The notes under the pieces: model-generated
Told to the model about the DNA's origin: nothing
Database searches by the model: none
The model's input: only the letters and a program-made list of their open reading frames with translations
Source of the DNA: Nitrospirota bacterium
Lineage (GTDB): Bacteria; Nitrospirota; Thermodesulfovibrionia; Thermodesulfovibrionales; UBA1546
DNA length: 35,747 nucleotides
Reading direction: 5' to 3'
Assembly: GCA_016212165.1 (NCBI GenBank)
Contig: JACRGY010000047.1
Coordinates: 1-35,747 of the forward strand
Shown here: positions 14,699-23,793 of the stretch, in pieces
Position numbering within the stretch: the stretch's first letter is position 1
How the letters are laid out: each line of letters starts with the position of its first letter
Made by a program: the position numbers and the translations under genes

Positions 14699-15784
14699 AT
14701 GCCGGATAAAAAGCTTGACCAGCTTAGCACCCTGATTGAGTTGACGGCCTTGATTAACTCTACCCTTGATACAGGAGAGATAAGGAAAAGGGCTATCGAG
14801 GCTGCAACAAAACTTGCCGGCGCAGAGGCAGGAAGCCTTCTTGTCGTAGACAGGGATACAGGGGAACTCTTCTTTGAAGTTGCCCTTGGAGCTAAGGGAG
14901 AAAGGCTCAAGGAGATACGGCTTAAAAAAGGGGAAGGCATAGCCGGCTGGGTTGCTGAAAAAGGAGAACCGCTTATAATACATGATGTCCAGTCAGACCC
15001 GAGGTTTTATAAAGGCGCCGATACCAAAAGCGAGTTCGTTACAAAGGATATGATATGTGTCCCTGTAAAGACAAAGGACAAGATACTCGGAGTGCTTCAG
15101 ACAATAAACAAAAAAGCCGGCACCTTCAATAACGAGGATGCGGAGATACTCAGCGCCCTTGCCAATCAGGTGGCTGTTGCAATAGAAAACGCAAATCTTT
15201 ATCAGGAGCTTAAGGATGCATTTTACGGCACGGCCCAGGCCCTTGCAGAAACAATTGAAAAAAGAGACCCATACACAGGAGGCCACACAAAAAGGGTAAT
15301 GAATTACAGCCTTGCCATAGGGCGCATGCTCGGGCTCAACAGGGCGGAGATGGAGAACCTTAAACTTTCTGCAATACTCCACGATATAGGAAAGATAGGC
15401 GTAAGAGACAGTGTTCTTCTCAAGGATAGCAGGCTGGACCCTGCGGAGCTTGAGGCCATGAATATGCATCCAAGATATGGCTCTGATATACTAAGCCATG
15501 TTAAGCAGCTTAAGGATGTTATACCAGGCATGAGGGGCCACCATGAAAAATATGACGGCACAGGCTACCCTGACGGGTTGAAAGGCAGTGAGATACCGCT
15601 TCCAGCAAGGATTATTGCAGTTGCCGATACCTTCGATGCCATGACAACTGACAGGCCGTACAGAAAAGCCCTTAGCGCTGAATCCGCATTTGAGGAACTG
15701 AGGAAATATGCCGGCAGACAGTTTGACCCGGCAGCTGTTGAGGCATTTTTTACAGCATGGAAGGAAATGGAGATAATACTATGA
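14699..15784 (+). CDS. GAF-HD-GYP protein, putative cyclic-di-GMP phosphodiesterase
   Basis: The 361-residue cytoplasmic protein has a GAF sensor domain (residues about 10-165) followed by an HD-GYP domain (about 175-355). The catalytic set is intact: HTKRV (His196), HDIGK (228-232), His257, HHEKYDGTGYPDG (281-293) and Asp308. HD-GYP enzymes degrade cyclic-di-GMP, or in some cases cyclic-GMP-AMP. The GAF domain probably binds a small ligand that tunes this. The gene sits tightly between trpA and a metallo-beta-lactamase-fold phosphodiesterase-like gene, whose start overlaps this stop (ATGA). A link to the pilB/pilC genes downstream is plausible. Confidence 0.93.
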   Translation: MPDKKLDQLSTLIELTALINSTLDTGEIRKRAIEAATKLAGAEAGSLLVVDRDTGELFFEVALGAKGERLKEIRLKKGEGIAGWVAEKGEPLIIHDVQSDPRFYKGADTKSEFVTKDMICVPVKTKDKILGVLQTINKKAGTFNNEDAEILSALANQVAVAIENANLYQELKDAFYGTAQALAETIEKRDPYTGGHTKRVMNYSLAIGRMLGLNRAEMENLKLSAILHDIGKIGVRDSVLLKDSRLDPAELEAMNMHPRYGSDILSHVKQLKDVIPGMRGHHEKYDGTGYPDGLKGSEIPLPARIIAVADTFDAMTTDRPYRKALSAESAFEELRKYAGRQFDPAAVEAFFTAWKEMEIIL

Positions 15785-16548
15785 AAGTCAAAGTTCTCGG
15801 TTTCTCAGGAGCAGAATTCCCGGGGTTCCATCCTCCCGGATTTCTGATTAATGGCAGTTTGCTGCTTGATGCCGGAACTATCTGCGCTTCCCTGTCTGAG
15901 AATGCCCAATGGAAGATACGCCATATTATTATAACCCATGCCCATCTCGACCACATTAAAGGAATCCCGTTCCTTGCAGACAATATAATAATAAAAAACA
16001 AGGGGCACAACGTTACAGTTATAGGGATTGCGCCTGTGCTGAAGACACTGAAAGACAATCTTCTGAATAATAAGGTGTGGCCGGATTTTACGGTAATACC
16101 AAGCCCCTCCAATGCCGTGCTTAAATTTGTAGAGATAAAAACAGGTGAGACGATTAGGGTCAGCGGTTATAAGGTAACAGCATACAGGGTCAATCATGCT
16201 GTCCCTGCATCAGGTTATGTTGTCGAAGACAAGAAGGGCAGAAGGCTTCTCTATACAGGGGATACAGGCCCGACAAATACTATATGGAGAGAGGCATGCA
16301 GGACAAGAATACACCGCGCTATAATAGAGGTCTCTTTTCCTAATAAGATGGAAGCTATGGCCATAGAGACCGGGCACCTTACCCCGAAACTTCTCAGGAA
16401 AGAGATAGAGAAGATGAAGATAATCCCTGATGAAATACTGATAACCCATCCCAAGCCCCAGCATATCAGGACTATCAGGAATGAGATCAGGAGGCTGAGG
16501 ATGCCTGACATCAGGCTGCTCAGAGACAGTGAGGTAATAAATATCTGA
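15781..16548 (+). CDS. MBL-fold hydrolase, class II cyclic-nucleotide phosphodiesterase-like
   Basis: The 255-residue metallo-beta-lactamase-fold protein has the metal-binding THAHLDH at residues 52-58, a mid-protein His (VNHAVPASGYVVE), YTGDTGPT and late histidines in GHLTP and THPKPQH. The pattern and the opening MKVKVLGFSGAEFPGFHPP resemble class II 3',5'-cyclic nucleotide phosphodiesterases and tRNase Z-like enzymes. The start overlaps the HD-GYP stop and the end overlaps the accD start (TGATG), so all three are coupled. Substrate is inferred only. An RNase-Z-type or other phosphodiester hydrolase is the alternative. Confidence 0.82.
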   Translation: MKVKVLGFSGAEFPGFHPPGFLINGSLLLDAGTICASLSENAQWKIRHIIITHAHLDHIKGIPFLADNIIIKNKGHNVTVIGIAPVLKTLKDNLLNNKVWPDFTVIPSPSNAVLKFVEIKTGETIRVSGYKVTAYRVNHAVPASGYVVEDKKGRRLLYTGDTGPTNTIWREACRTRIHRAIIEVSFPNKMEAMAIETGHLTPKLLRKEIEKMKIIPDEILITHPKPQHIRTIRNEIRRLRMPDIRLLRDSEVINI

Positions 16549-17378
16549 TGTGGTTTAAAAAGACAAAAGAACCAAAAATACAGAAGAAGGTTAAGATCCC
16601 CGAAGGCCTCTGGGTAAAATGCGAGAACTGCAAGGAGATTGTCTACAAAAAAGAGATAGATAAAAATCTCAGGGTATGCCCCAAATGCAATTATCATTTC
16701 AGGATAAGCGCCAGAGAGAGGATAAAACTCCTCGCAGACGACGGAACCTTTATAGAGTTTAATGCAGATATAACCTCAGGAGACCCCCTGAGTTTTAAGG
16801 ACACCATGCCTTATCCTGAGAGGATAAAGGAAAGTCAGAAAAGGAGCGGCCTTAACGAAGCAGTAATCTCAGGCGAGGCCCTCGTAAACGGGCATCCTGT
16901 AGTCCTTGCAATAATGGATTTTTCATTTATGGGCGGAAGCATGGGCTCTGTTGTCGGAGAAAAGATTGCAATGGCTGCTGAAGCAGCGCTTGAAAAAGAA
17001 GTGCCGTTGATATGCGTTGCTTCATCCGGAGGCGCGCGCATGCAGGAAGGGATTTTTTCCCTCATGCAAATGGCAAAGGTCTCTGCAGCAATAGGAAGGC
17101 TCAAAGACAATGGTGTCCCGTATATCTCGGTTGTTGCAGACCCGACATTCGGAGGCGTTGCCGCAAGTTTTGCCACACTTGGGGATGTGATAATCGCTGA
17201 ACCAAGAAGCCTCGTTGGATTTGCAGGCCCCCGTGTTATCGAGCAGACGATGAAACAGCAGCTCCCTGACAATTTTCAGAGGGCGGAGTTTCTTCTTGAA
17301 CACGGGTTAATTGATATGGTCGTGAACAGGGAAGACATGAAGGCCACCCTTACGAAGCTTATCGAATTTCTTTTGTAG
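16548..17378 (+). CDS. accD: Acetyl-CoA carboxylase carboxyltransferase subunit beta
   Basis: AccD, with AccA, transfers the carboxyl group from biotin to acetyl-CoA, the first step of fatty-acid synthesis. The 276-residue protein has the N-terminal zinc finger (Cys25, Cys28, Cys44, Cys47) and the crotonase-like carboxyltransferase fold with SSGGARMQEG and the DPTFGGVAAS oxyanion loop. Start ATG 16548 overlaps the previous stop by one base. trpBA-accD-folC is an order seen in many bacteria; here two signalling genes are inserted between trpA and accD. Confidence 0.97.
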   Translation: MWFKKTKEPKIQKKVKIPEGLWVKCENCKEIVYKKEIDKNLRVCPKCNYHFRISARERIKLLADDGTFIEFNADITSGDPLSFKDTMPYPERIKESQKRSGLNEAVISGEALVNGHPVVLAIMDFSFMGGSMGSVVGEKIAMAAEAALEKEVPLICVASSGGARMQEGIFSLMQMAKVSAAIGRLKDNGVPYISVVADPTFGGVAASFATLGDVIIAEPRSLVGFAGPRVIEQTMKQQLPDNFQRAEFLLEHGLIDMVVNREDMKATLTKLIEFLL

Positions 17379-17502
17379 GTTATTCAGTAGTCAGTATGCT
17401 AACCTTCCTGGTCGTTATATTTTGTATAATTGCTGATTATTAAGGCATCCTCATTTCTTTCTTCTTACTTTCTCTGCGTTTAATGTAAAATATAATATTT
17501 TT

Positions 17503-18882
17503 ATGAGTTACGGCGACACGATTAATTATCTCTACGGCCTGCAAAAATACGGCATCAAGCTCGGGCTTGATAATACCGTGAAGCTCCTTTCCTGTTTCAA
17601 CAATCCGCAGGCCTCTTTCAAATCAGTCCATATTGCAGGGACAAACGGCAAGGGCTCTACATCGGCAATGACAGCGTCTATTCTGCAGTCTGCCGGATTT
17701 AAAGTCGGATTATTCACATCCCCTCATCTTGTGAGCTTTACGGAGAGGATAAAGGTTAACAATGAACAAATAACAGAAAGTGAAGTGGTTGAACTGGCAG
17801 ATGAGATAAAGTTGAAAGTTGAAAGGTTAAAGTTAGAAGTCAAAAATTCAAACCTCGGCACGTTTGAGCCGACTTTTTTTGAGGTTGTGACTGTGATGGG
17901 ATTTCTTTATTTCAAAAGGAAGAATGTTGACTGGGCAGTTATCGAGACAGGTATGGGCGGAAGGCTCGATGCAACAAATGTCCTTGCGTCGGAGGTTTCA
18001 GTTATAACAAGCATAAGTTATGACCATAAAGATTTTCTCGGCGAAACAATCTCTGCGATTGCGGAAGAAAAGGCAGGGGTAATAAAAAACAGGATTCCCG
18101 TTGTCACTTCTGAACAGGAACCTGCTGTAATGGATGTAATCAAAAAAAAGGCCGAGGAAAGAGATTCCGGGCTTTTTGTCTGCGGGAAGGATTTTTCAGT
18201 TACAACAAAGAAAGAGGATATTAACGGAAGTATTTTTGATTATCGCGGAGACATGGAACTTGAAGGCCTTGAAATATTTCTTGCAGGCAGGCACCAGATA
18301 TTAAATGCAGCATTGGCAGTGAAGACATCTGAGGTCTTAATCAGGAAATCAGCGCCGCTGGCATCAAAGCTGACGGCTGAGGTTATTAAATCAGGGATTG
18401 AAAACACGGAATGGCATGGCAGGCTTGAGTTTATCTCGGATAATCCGCCAATCCTGATTGACGGCGCGCATAACCCCTCTGCGTCATCTGTTCTGGCAGA
18501 TTCGCTCAGGAATAATTTTCTGAATACATACCGGAGAATAATACTGATTATGGGCATAATGGCTGATAAAGATATAAAAGGCATAATGGCCCCTTTGCTG
18601 CCGTTGGCCTCTGATATTATATTTACAGCTCCGGCTTATGAAAGGGCAGCGCTACCCGAAACATTGGCAAGGCATGCGGCATCTCTTGGATTTACGAACA
18701 TACATATTGCACGGACAATGGAAGATGCAATCGGGATGGCAGCTAAGCGTTCAGCGCTAAGCGTTCAGCGTTCAGCGACAAAAAACCCCGAACTTATTGT
18801 CATCACCGGTTCATTCTATACAATTGGCGAGGCAAAGGAAGTGCTTGGGGAGAAAGGCGTTCTTTCGAGGCTGAGGGAATGA
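17503..18882 (+). CDS. folC: Bifunctional folylpolyglutamate synthase / dihydrofolate synthase
   Basis: FolC adds glutamate to dihydropteroate and to folates in the cytoplasm. The 459-residue protein has the P-loop HIAGTNGKGST (residues 43-53), the TSPHLVSFTERI segment, TGMGGRLDATN, the HNPSA loop and a C-terminal ITGSFYTIGEA. It is longer than many homologues because of two repeat-encoded stretches: residues about 103-117 (17811-17852) and about 413-425 (18741-18775). Both keep the frame and avoid core motifs. A 124-base gap separates it from accD. An AT-rich region there may hold a promoter, but I could not define one. Confidence 0.95.
   Translation: MSYGDTINYLYGLQKYGIKLGLDNTVKLLSCFNNPQASFKSVHIAGTNGKGSTSAMTASILQSAGFKVGLFTSPHLVSFTERIKVNNEQITESEVVELADEIKLKVERLKLEVKNSNLGTFEPTFFEVVTVMGFLYFKRKNVDWAVIETGMGGRLDATNVLASEVSVITSISYDHKDFLGETISAIAEEKAGVIKNRIPVVTSEQEPAVMDVIKKKAEERDSGLFVCGKDFSVTTKKEDINGSIFDYRGDMELEGLEIFLAGRHQILNAALAVKTSEVLIRKSAPLASKLTAEVIKSGIENTEWHGRLEFISDNPPILIDGAHNPSASSVLADSLRNNFLNTYRRIILIMGIMADKDIKGIMAPLLPLASDIIFTAPAYERAALPETLARHAASLGFTNIHIARTMEDAIGMAAKRSALSVQRSATKNPELIVITGSFYTIGEAKEVLGEKGVLSRLRE
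17811..17852. repeat. Heptamer array 1 inside folC
   Basis: Six 7-bp units run without a gap: GTTGAAA, GTTGAAA, GGTTAAA, GTTAGAA, GTCAAAA, ATTCAAA. The total is 42 bp, exactly 14 codons, so the reading frame is kept. They encode a Lys/Leu/Val-rich linker before the conserved TFFEVVT strand. Confidence 0.8.
18741..18775. repeat. Heptamer array 2 inside folC
   Basis: Five 7-bp units (AGCTAAG, CGTTCAG, CGCTAAG, CGTTCAG, CGTTCAG) are translated as AAKRSALSVQRSA. They lie just before the C-terminal strand ITGSFYT, in what should be a surface loop. The unit belongs to the same general NNNTCAG type as the arrays at 10076 and 11525. Confidence 0.8.
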
Positions 18883-20897
18883 AAAAAACAGTTCAAAGCT
18901 TAAAAATATTTTTACTGCACGCCATGCGCTGTGCGCTGTGCGCTGTGTTTTTATTGCTTTTCACCTGGACTGCTTTTGCCGGAGAGACCCCGGCCATTAT
19001 AACTTCCGATACCCTGGAACATGACAGGGAAACTTCAATATATACTGCAAGGGGTTCTGTGAAAGTCCTGCAGGACGGCACGACAATAGAGGCCCTTGAG
19101 ATGAAGTATGACGAAAAGACCTCTAATGTTTTTGCCGAGGGGGATGTAAGATATGACGATAGGGAGATTTCTGTCAGGGCAGAAAGGGCGGAATACAACC
19201 TCGATACAAAGACAGGCACATTTTATAATGCAGAGATATTTTCGAAGCGCGATAATTTTCATATCTCAGGCACAGAGGTCGAGAAGAGGGGAGAGAATAA
19301 ATATTTTTTAAAAGAAGCATCAATGACGTCGTGCGATGCTGCTTCTCCTGAATGGTGCTTCAGGGGGAACGAAGTTGATATAATCATCGGGGACAGGATT
19401 AAGGCGAGAAACGCCACTTTCAATATACAGGGGCTTCCTGTTTTATATACGCCCTATTTCTGGGCGCCTGCGCTTACCGAGAGAAAAACAGGATTTCTTA
19501 CTCCTGTAGCTGGCTATTCCAAGGCAAAGAATTTTTATTACCGGCAGCCCTATTTCTGGGCGATATCCGAAGACAAGGACGCAACTCTCATCCTTGACTG
19601 GTACACTAAAAGGGGTTTTGGCGAAGGGATTGAATACAGGTATGTGGATTTAGGGAATGTCGGAGGAACTCACTGGCTCTACCACATACATGATAAAACA
19701 TTGGGCAAGAATTTTTATGAGCTTCGCTCCCAGCATGAAAAAAGGCAGAGGGACGGCCTTTCACTATATACGAATCTGAACCTGCTAAGCGGAAAGAATT
19801 TTTACAGGGAATACGGCAGGCACCGCTATGAAAGGATAAGGAGATTCCTTGAGTCAACAGGAGAAGTGTCTCTGCCGGCAGATAATTCCCGCATCTACCT
19901 TATGTCCCAGTATCTTGTTGACCTTAAAGACGGGAGCCGAACAGGTGACATACTGCAGAGACTGCCTGAGTTTGGCTATGTTATCAACCCTTACAGGATA
20001 GGGCCGGCAGTTTTTTCTCTTACCTCTTCAGCAGCGAATTTCTGGAGAGAAAGAGGAGTATACGGCCAGCGCCTGGATATATATCCTAAGCTTTCACATT
20101 CATTCGGAGACGAGGTTGTCATCTCTCAGAACCTTGGATTGAGAGAGACAGCATATTCTTTGCACAAGAATGAGGATGCCGGGTATAAAGATTCGGTTCA
20201 GAGAAAAACAATTGACTACAACATTACCGCAGCAAGCCGGATATTGAAGGAATACCCTTCCTTTACTCACGCCATTGAGCCTGCCCTGGGATATACATTG
20301 GTCCCGGGGATTAACAAAGACAGGACCAATCTGCCGCTGTTTGATTCAACAGAATTTTATTCAAGGCAGTCAACATTTACCCTGTCTCTCTTAAACCGCA
20401 TTTTTGACGAAAAGGGTGAATTTTTTACTGTAAGCCTGTCTGAATCGTATAATTTCTTGATAGAGGACAGGCCGTTTTCTCCCCTGACGATTGGGGCGTC
20501 TATCGGAAGGCCGGTACAGATAAGGGGTGATGTTTCATACAACAGGTACAGCCATCAAATTGAAACCATAAATTCAGAGGTGAACATGAATCTGAACAAG
20601 GTAACAATTTTGCTTGGTGAGAGGTTCAACAGGATTGCAGATACCATGGGGTATGATTTTGGAGTGAATTATGCTTACTCTAAAAACTTGTCCACAGAGG
20701 CCAGACTCTGGTATGATGCTAAAGGAGGAGGAGCAAGGGATGCCTCCTTTAAAGTTAGATACCAGAAACAGTGCTGGGGGATGACAATGGTGCTTAATAG
20801 AAAACCGCCTGATGAGATTAATCAGAAACCGGCTGATTACAGCGTATTGATAACCTTTGATCTGCTTGGGCTCGGTTCTAATTCTTTTTTGCAATAG
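18879..20897 (+). CDS. lptD: LPS-assembly outer-membrane protein LptD
   Basis: LptD inserts LPS into the outer leaflet of the outer membrane. The 672-residue protein has a signal peptide (cleavage probably after TAFA, residue about 35), an N-terminal OstA/jellyroll domain (about 38-150) and a C-terminal beta-barrel rich in alternating aromatic strands. Cysteines at about 152 and 161 and one in YQKQCWGM near 632 could form the disulphides known for the family. It is somewhat short for LptD. The start ATG overlaps the folC stop (ATGA). The hydrophobic core of the signal peptide is partly encoded by a TGTGCGC repeat. With lpxK nearby it shows an LPS-bearing cell. Confidence 0.92.
   Translation: MKKTVQSLKIFLLHAMRCALCAVFLLLFTWTAFAGETPAIITSDTLEHDRETSIYTARGSVKVLQDGTTIEALEMKYDEKTSNVFAEGDVRYDDREISVRAERAEYNLDTKTGTFYNAEIFSKRDNFHISGTEVEKRGENKYFLKEASMTSCDAASPEWCFRGNEVDIIIGDRIKARNATFNIQGLPVLYTPYFWAPALTERKTGFLTPVAGYSKAKNFYYRQPYFWAISEDKDATLILDWYTKRGFGEGIEYRYVDLGNVGGTHWLYHIHDKTLGKNFYELRSQHEKRQRDGLSLYTNLNLLSGKNFYREYGRHRYERIRRFLESTGEVSLPADNSRIYLMSQYLVDLKDGSRTGDILQRLPEFGYVINPYRIGPAVFSLTSSAANFWRERGVYGQRLDIYPKLSHSFGDEVVISQNLGLRETAYSLHKNEDAGYKDSVQRKTIDYNITAASRILKEYPSFTHAIEPALGYTLVPGINKDRTNLPLFDSTEFYSRQSTFTLSLLNRIFDEKGEFFTVSLSESYNFLIEDRPFSPLTIGASIGRPVQIRGDVSYNRYSHQIETINSEVNMNLNKVTILLGERFNRIADTMGYDFGVNYAYSKNLSTEARLWYDAKGGGARDASFKVRYQKQCWGMTMVLNRKPPDEINQKPADYSVLITFDLLGLGSNSFLQ
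18923..18950. repeat. Short heptamer array in the lptD signal-peptide region
   Basis: The units CATGCGC, TGTGCGC, TGTGCGC and TGTGTTT are in phase at 7 bp. They encode AMRCALCAVF within the signal peptide. The array is short and could be chance, but the 7-bp period matches the other arrays in this window. Confidence 0.55.
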
Positions 20898-20899
20898 CC

Positions 20900-22576
20900 A
20901 TGGTAATGAAGAAAAAATTTTTAGGCGAGATGCTTATTGAGGCAGAGGTAATTACCCCTGAACAGAGGGATAAGGCCATGCAGGAGCAGAAGAGGCTTGG
21001 CAAAAGGCTCGGGGAGACGCTTATGAGCCTTGGATTTATCACCGAAGAAGTGATGGCAAAGGCGCTTAGTACGCAGATGGGGATGCCTTTTAAAGAATTG
21101 CGGTTTCTTACTATAGCTCCAGGAGTTACAGATCTGGTGCCGGAGTCTCTTGCACGGAAACATAAGGTTCTTCCGGTTGAAATAAAAGACGGAAGGCTTA
21201 TACTTGCAATGGCTGATCCTCTCGATGTATTTGCCGTAGATGAAATAAACCGTGTTGCAAAGATGCCTGTGGATACAGTTGTTATAACAGAATCAGAACT
21301 CCTTAAGGCGCTTGATAAATACTACAGGGGGGAAGTTGAAGAAATTATAAAGGCAGCTGATGTGTATTCCCCTGAAAAGGAAAAGATTATTGCAGCGGCA
21401 GAGACTATGGTCGAAGATACGCCGATTGTGAAGCTGGTCAATACTGTATTCACGCAGGCTGTAAAAGACAGGGCCAGCGATGTGCATATAGAGCCTTATG
21501 CTGAATCTCTGAGAGTCAGGTTCAGGATTGACGGAAAACTTCATGATATTATGAGCCCCCCAAAACATCTTCATCCGGGCATGATATCAAGGATAAAGAT
21601 ACTTTCCGGCATGGATATAGCCGAAAAGAGAGTGCCGCAGGACGGGAGGTTTCCCATAAATGTTGAGGGGAGGCAGTTTGACGTGAGGGCGTCTACCCTG
21701 CCGACTCTCCATGGTGAAAAGATAGTCCTGAGGCTTCTTGAAAAGACTGCCGGGCTTCCTCAACTCAGGCTGGGAGATCTCGGATTCACAGCGGTCCTGC
21801 TCAATGCGTACGAGAAGCTGATAACCAAGCCTTACGGCTTTATACTTTCAACCGGCCCTACAGGCTCAGGCAAGACAACAACAATGTATTCGTCCTTAAG
21901 AAACATAAGCGCTGCAGAAAAAAACATAATCACTGTAGAAGACCCCATAGAATACAATCTCCCTGATATAAATCAGGTCCAGGTCAATCCAAAGGCCGGG
22001 CTGACATTTGCGTCAGGCCTGCGGTCCATCCTGAGGCAGGACCCCGACGTAATAATGATCGGTGAGATAAGAGACGTTGAGACAGCATCCATTGCAACAC
22101 ATGCAGCCCTGACAGGCCACCTTGTCTTGAGCACTCTGCATACAAATGAAGCAGTCGGGGCAATCGCCCGTTTAATAGATATGGGCGTTGAGCCTTTTCT
22201 TATCACATCTTCCCTGATAGGGGTTTTAGGCCAGAGACTCATTGTAAAGATATGCCCTTACTGTAAGGAGAGTTATAGCGCTGAGGAGGATATCCTGAGG
22301 AGAATAGGGATTAAAGGAAAGGTAGTCCTGCAGAGGGGAAAGGGCTGCGGCGAATGCCGTTTTACCGGATACCTTGGGAGGGAAGGATTATTCGAACTTC
22401 TTGTTATCACAGAGGGGATAAAAAAACTTATAGTCGAGAAGGCAACTGCAAGTGAGATAAAGGCACAGGCTATAAAAGAAGGCTTTAAAACCATGCGGGA
22501 GGAGGGGCTCCTAAAAGTGGTAGAGGGTGTCACAACCCTTGAAGAGGTGGTCAGGGTAACACAGGAGACAGATTAA
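20900..22576 (+). CDS. pilB: Type IV pilus / type II secretion assembly ATPase, PilB/GspE
   Basis: The 558-residue hexameric ATPase has an N-terminal MshEN domain (about residues 1-150; this domain type can bind cyclic-di-GMP), an N2 linker domain and the C-terminal RecA-like ATPase. Walker A is GPTGSGKTTT at about 319-328, Walker B is VIMIGEIRD at about 382-390, the His box is LVLSTLHTN, and a zinc site is formed by CPYC (about 452) and CGEC (about 483). It starts three bases after lptD ends. With PilC next door it drives extension of a type IV pilus or a type II pseudopilus. No pilin or secretin is in the window, so which system is open. Confidence 0.93.
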   Translation: MVMKKKFLGEMLIEAEVITPEQRDKAMQEQKRLGKRLGETLMSLGFITEEVMAKALSTQMGMPFKELRFLTIAPGVTDLVPESLARKHKVLPVEIKDGRLILAMADPLDVFAVDEINRVAKMPVDTVVITESELLKALDKYYRGEVEEIIKAADVYSPEKEKIIAAAETMVEDTPIVKLVNTVFTQAVKDRASDVHIEPYAESLRVRFRIDGKLHDIMSPPKHLHPGMISRIKILSGMDIAEKRVPQDGRFPINVEGRQFDVRASTLPTLHGEKIVLRLLEKTAGLPQLRLGDLGFTAVLLNAYEKLITKPYGFILSTGPTGSGKTTTMYSSLRNISAAEKNIITVEDPIEYNLPDINQVQVNPKAGLTFASGLRSILRQDPDVIMIGEIRDVETASIATHAALTGHLVLSTLHTNEAVGAIARLIDMGVEPFLITSSLIGVLGQRLIVKICPYCKESYSAEEDILRRIGIKGKVVLQRGKGCGECRFTGYLGREGLFELLVITEGIKKLIVEKATASEIKAQAIKEGFKTMREEGLLKVVEGVTTLEEVVRVTQETD

Positions 22577-22578
22577 CA

Positions 22579-23793
22579 GTGCCCACCTACAGCTATAAGG
22601 GGAGGACTCAGGCAGGAGAGGTCGTAAGCGGCGCTATTGACGCGCCGACACCTGAGGCCGTTGCGGAACAGCTTTTTTCAAAAGGATTTATTCCTATAAA
22701 GATAGAGCCGGGAGAGAAGCTTAAATCTTCCTCGGAGGGGATACAACTTTTTGACAGGATAAAGCCGGAAGATCTGATAGTCTTCAGCCGCCAGCTTGCA
22801 ACACTGGTTACGTCCGGCATATCCTTTCTCAGAAGCCTTGATACGCTAGCTGAGCAAACAAAGAGCAAAAGGCTCCGCAAGATAATCGAGGCGATAAGAA
22901 AAGATATAGAGGGAGGACATTCTTTTTCTGACGCCCTGTCGAAATTTCCAGCGGTATTTTCATCCCTTTATGTCAGCATGGTAAAGGTTGGGGAAGAGGG
23001 CGGAGTCCTCGATGATATTCTCGACAGATTGGCCTCTCTTTTAGAGCACGAGGCAACGACAAAGGCGCGAATTAAGGCAGCAACAAGGTATCCGGTAATT
23101 GTGCTTGTCAGCATAGCAATTGCCTTTGTTGTACTCACAACATTTGTTGTCCCAAAGTTCGCAGCGATGTATGCGGCGTCAAAGGTAACGCTTCCGCTCC
23201 CGACACGTATACTTATATTTATAAATAAGTCCATACGGGCATACTGGCCGTTTATAGCAGTTGCTGTAGCAGGCATTATTTTTGCGATAAGGGGATATAC
23301 TAAAACACCGTCAGGAAGATGGAACCTGGATAAGCTGAAACTCAGGACCCCGATAATAGGGCCTGTTGTCGAGAAGACGGTCATGTCGAGGTTCGCAAGA
23401 ATCTTTTCAACGCTTTACCGCAGCGGTATCCCCATGCTTCATACGCTTGACGTGGTTTCAGGCACGCTGGGCAATGTTATCATCGCAAGGGCAGTTGAGG
23501 TGATAAAAGAGAGCGTGCGCGAAGGCAAAGGGCTTTCCCAGCCAATGGCGGGCACAAAGGTTTTTCCTCCCATGGTCACCCAGATGGTTGCTGTTGGAGA
23601 GGAGACAGGTGCGCTTGATGATATGCTTACAAAGGTCTCTGACTATTATGACCGTGAGGTTGAATATGCAATTAAAAATCTATCAACGACCCTCGAGCCG
23701 GTCCTCCTGTTCTTGCTTGCCGGTGTAATACTGTTTCTTGCGCTCGGGATGTTTCTTCCTATATGGGACATGATACACGTTATGAAAAGATAA
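22579..23793 (+). CDS. pilC: Type IV pilus / type II secretion inner-membrane platform protein, PilC/GspF
   Basis: This 404-residue protein begins PTYSYKGRTQAGEVVSG, as PilC/GspF proteins do. It has two GspF-type helical domains (about residues 65-190 and 270-395), each followed by membrane segments, three in all. KVGEEGG and AVGEETG mark the repeated cytoplasmic motif. It anchors the PilB ATPase to the inner membrane and passes the motor action to the pilus. It starts at GTG 22579, with AGGAG upstream, two bases after the pilB stop. The end overlaps the histidine kinase gene by 31 bases. Confidence 0.94.
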   Translation: MPTYSYKGRTQAGEVVSGAIDAPTPEAVAEQLFSKGFIPIKIEPGEKLKSSSEGIQLFDRIKPEDLIVFSRQLATLVTSGISFLRSLDTLAEQTKSKRLRKIIEAIRKDIEGGHSFSDALSKFPAVFSSLYVSMVKVGEEGGVLDDILDRLASLLEHEATTKARIKAATRYPVIVLVSIAIAFVVLTTFVVPKFAAMYAASKVTLPLPTRILIFINKSIRAYWPFIAVAVAGIIFAIRGYTKTPSGRWNLDKLKLRTPIIGPVVEKTVMSRFARIFSTLYRSGIPMLHTLDVVSGTLGNVIIARAVEVIKESVREGKGLSQPMAGTKVFPPMVTQMVAVGEETGALDDMLTKVSDYYDREVEYAIKNLSTTLEPVLLFLLAGVILFLALGMFLPIWDMIHVMKR

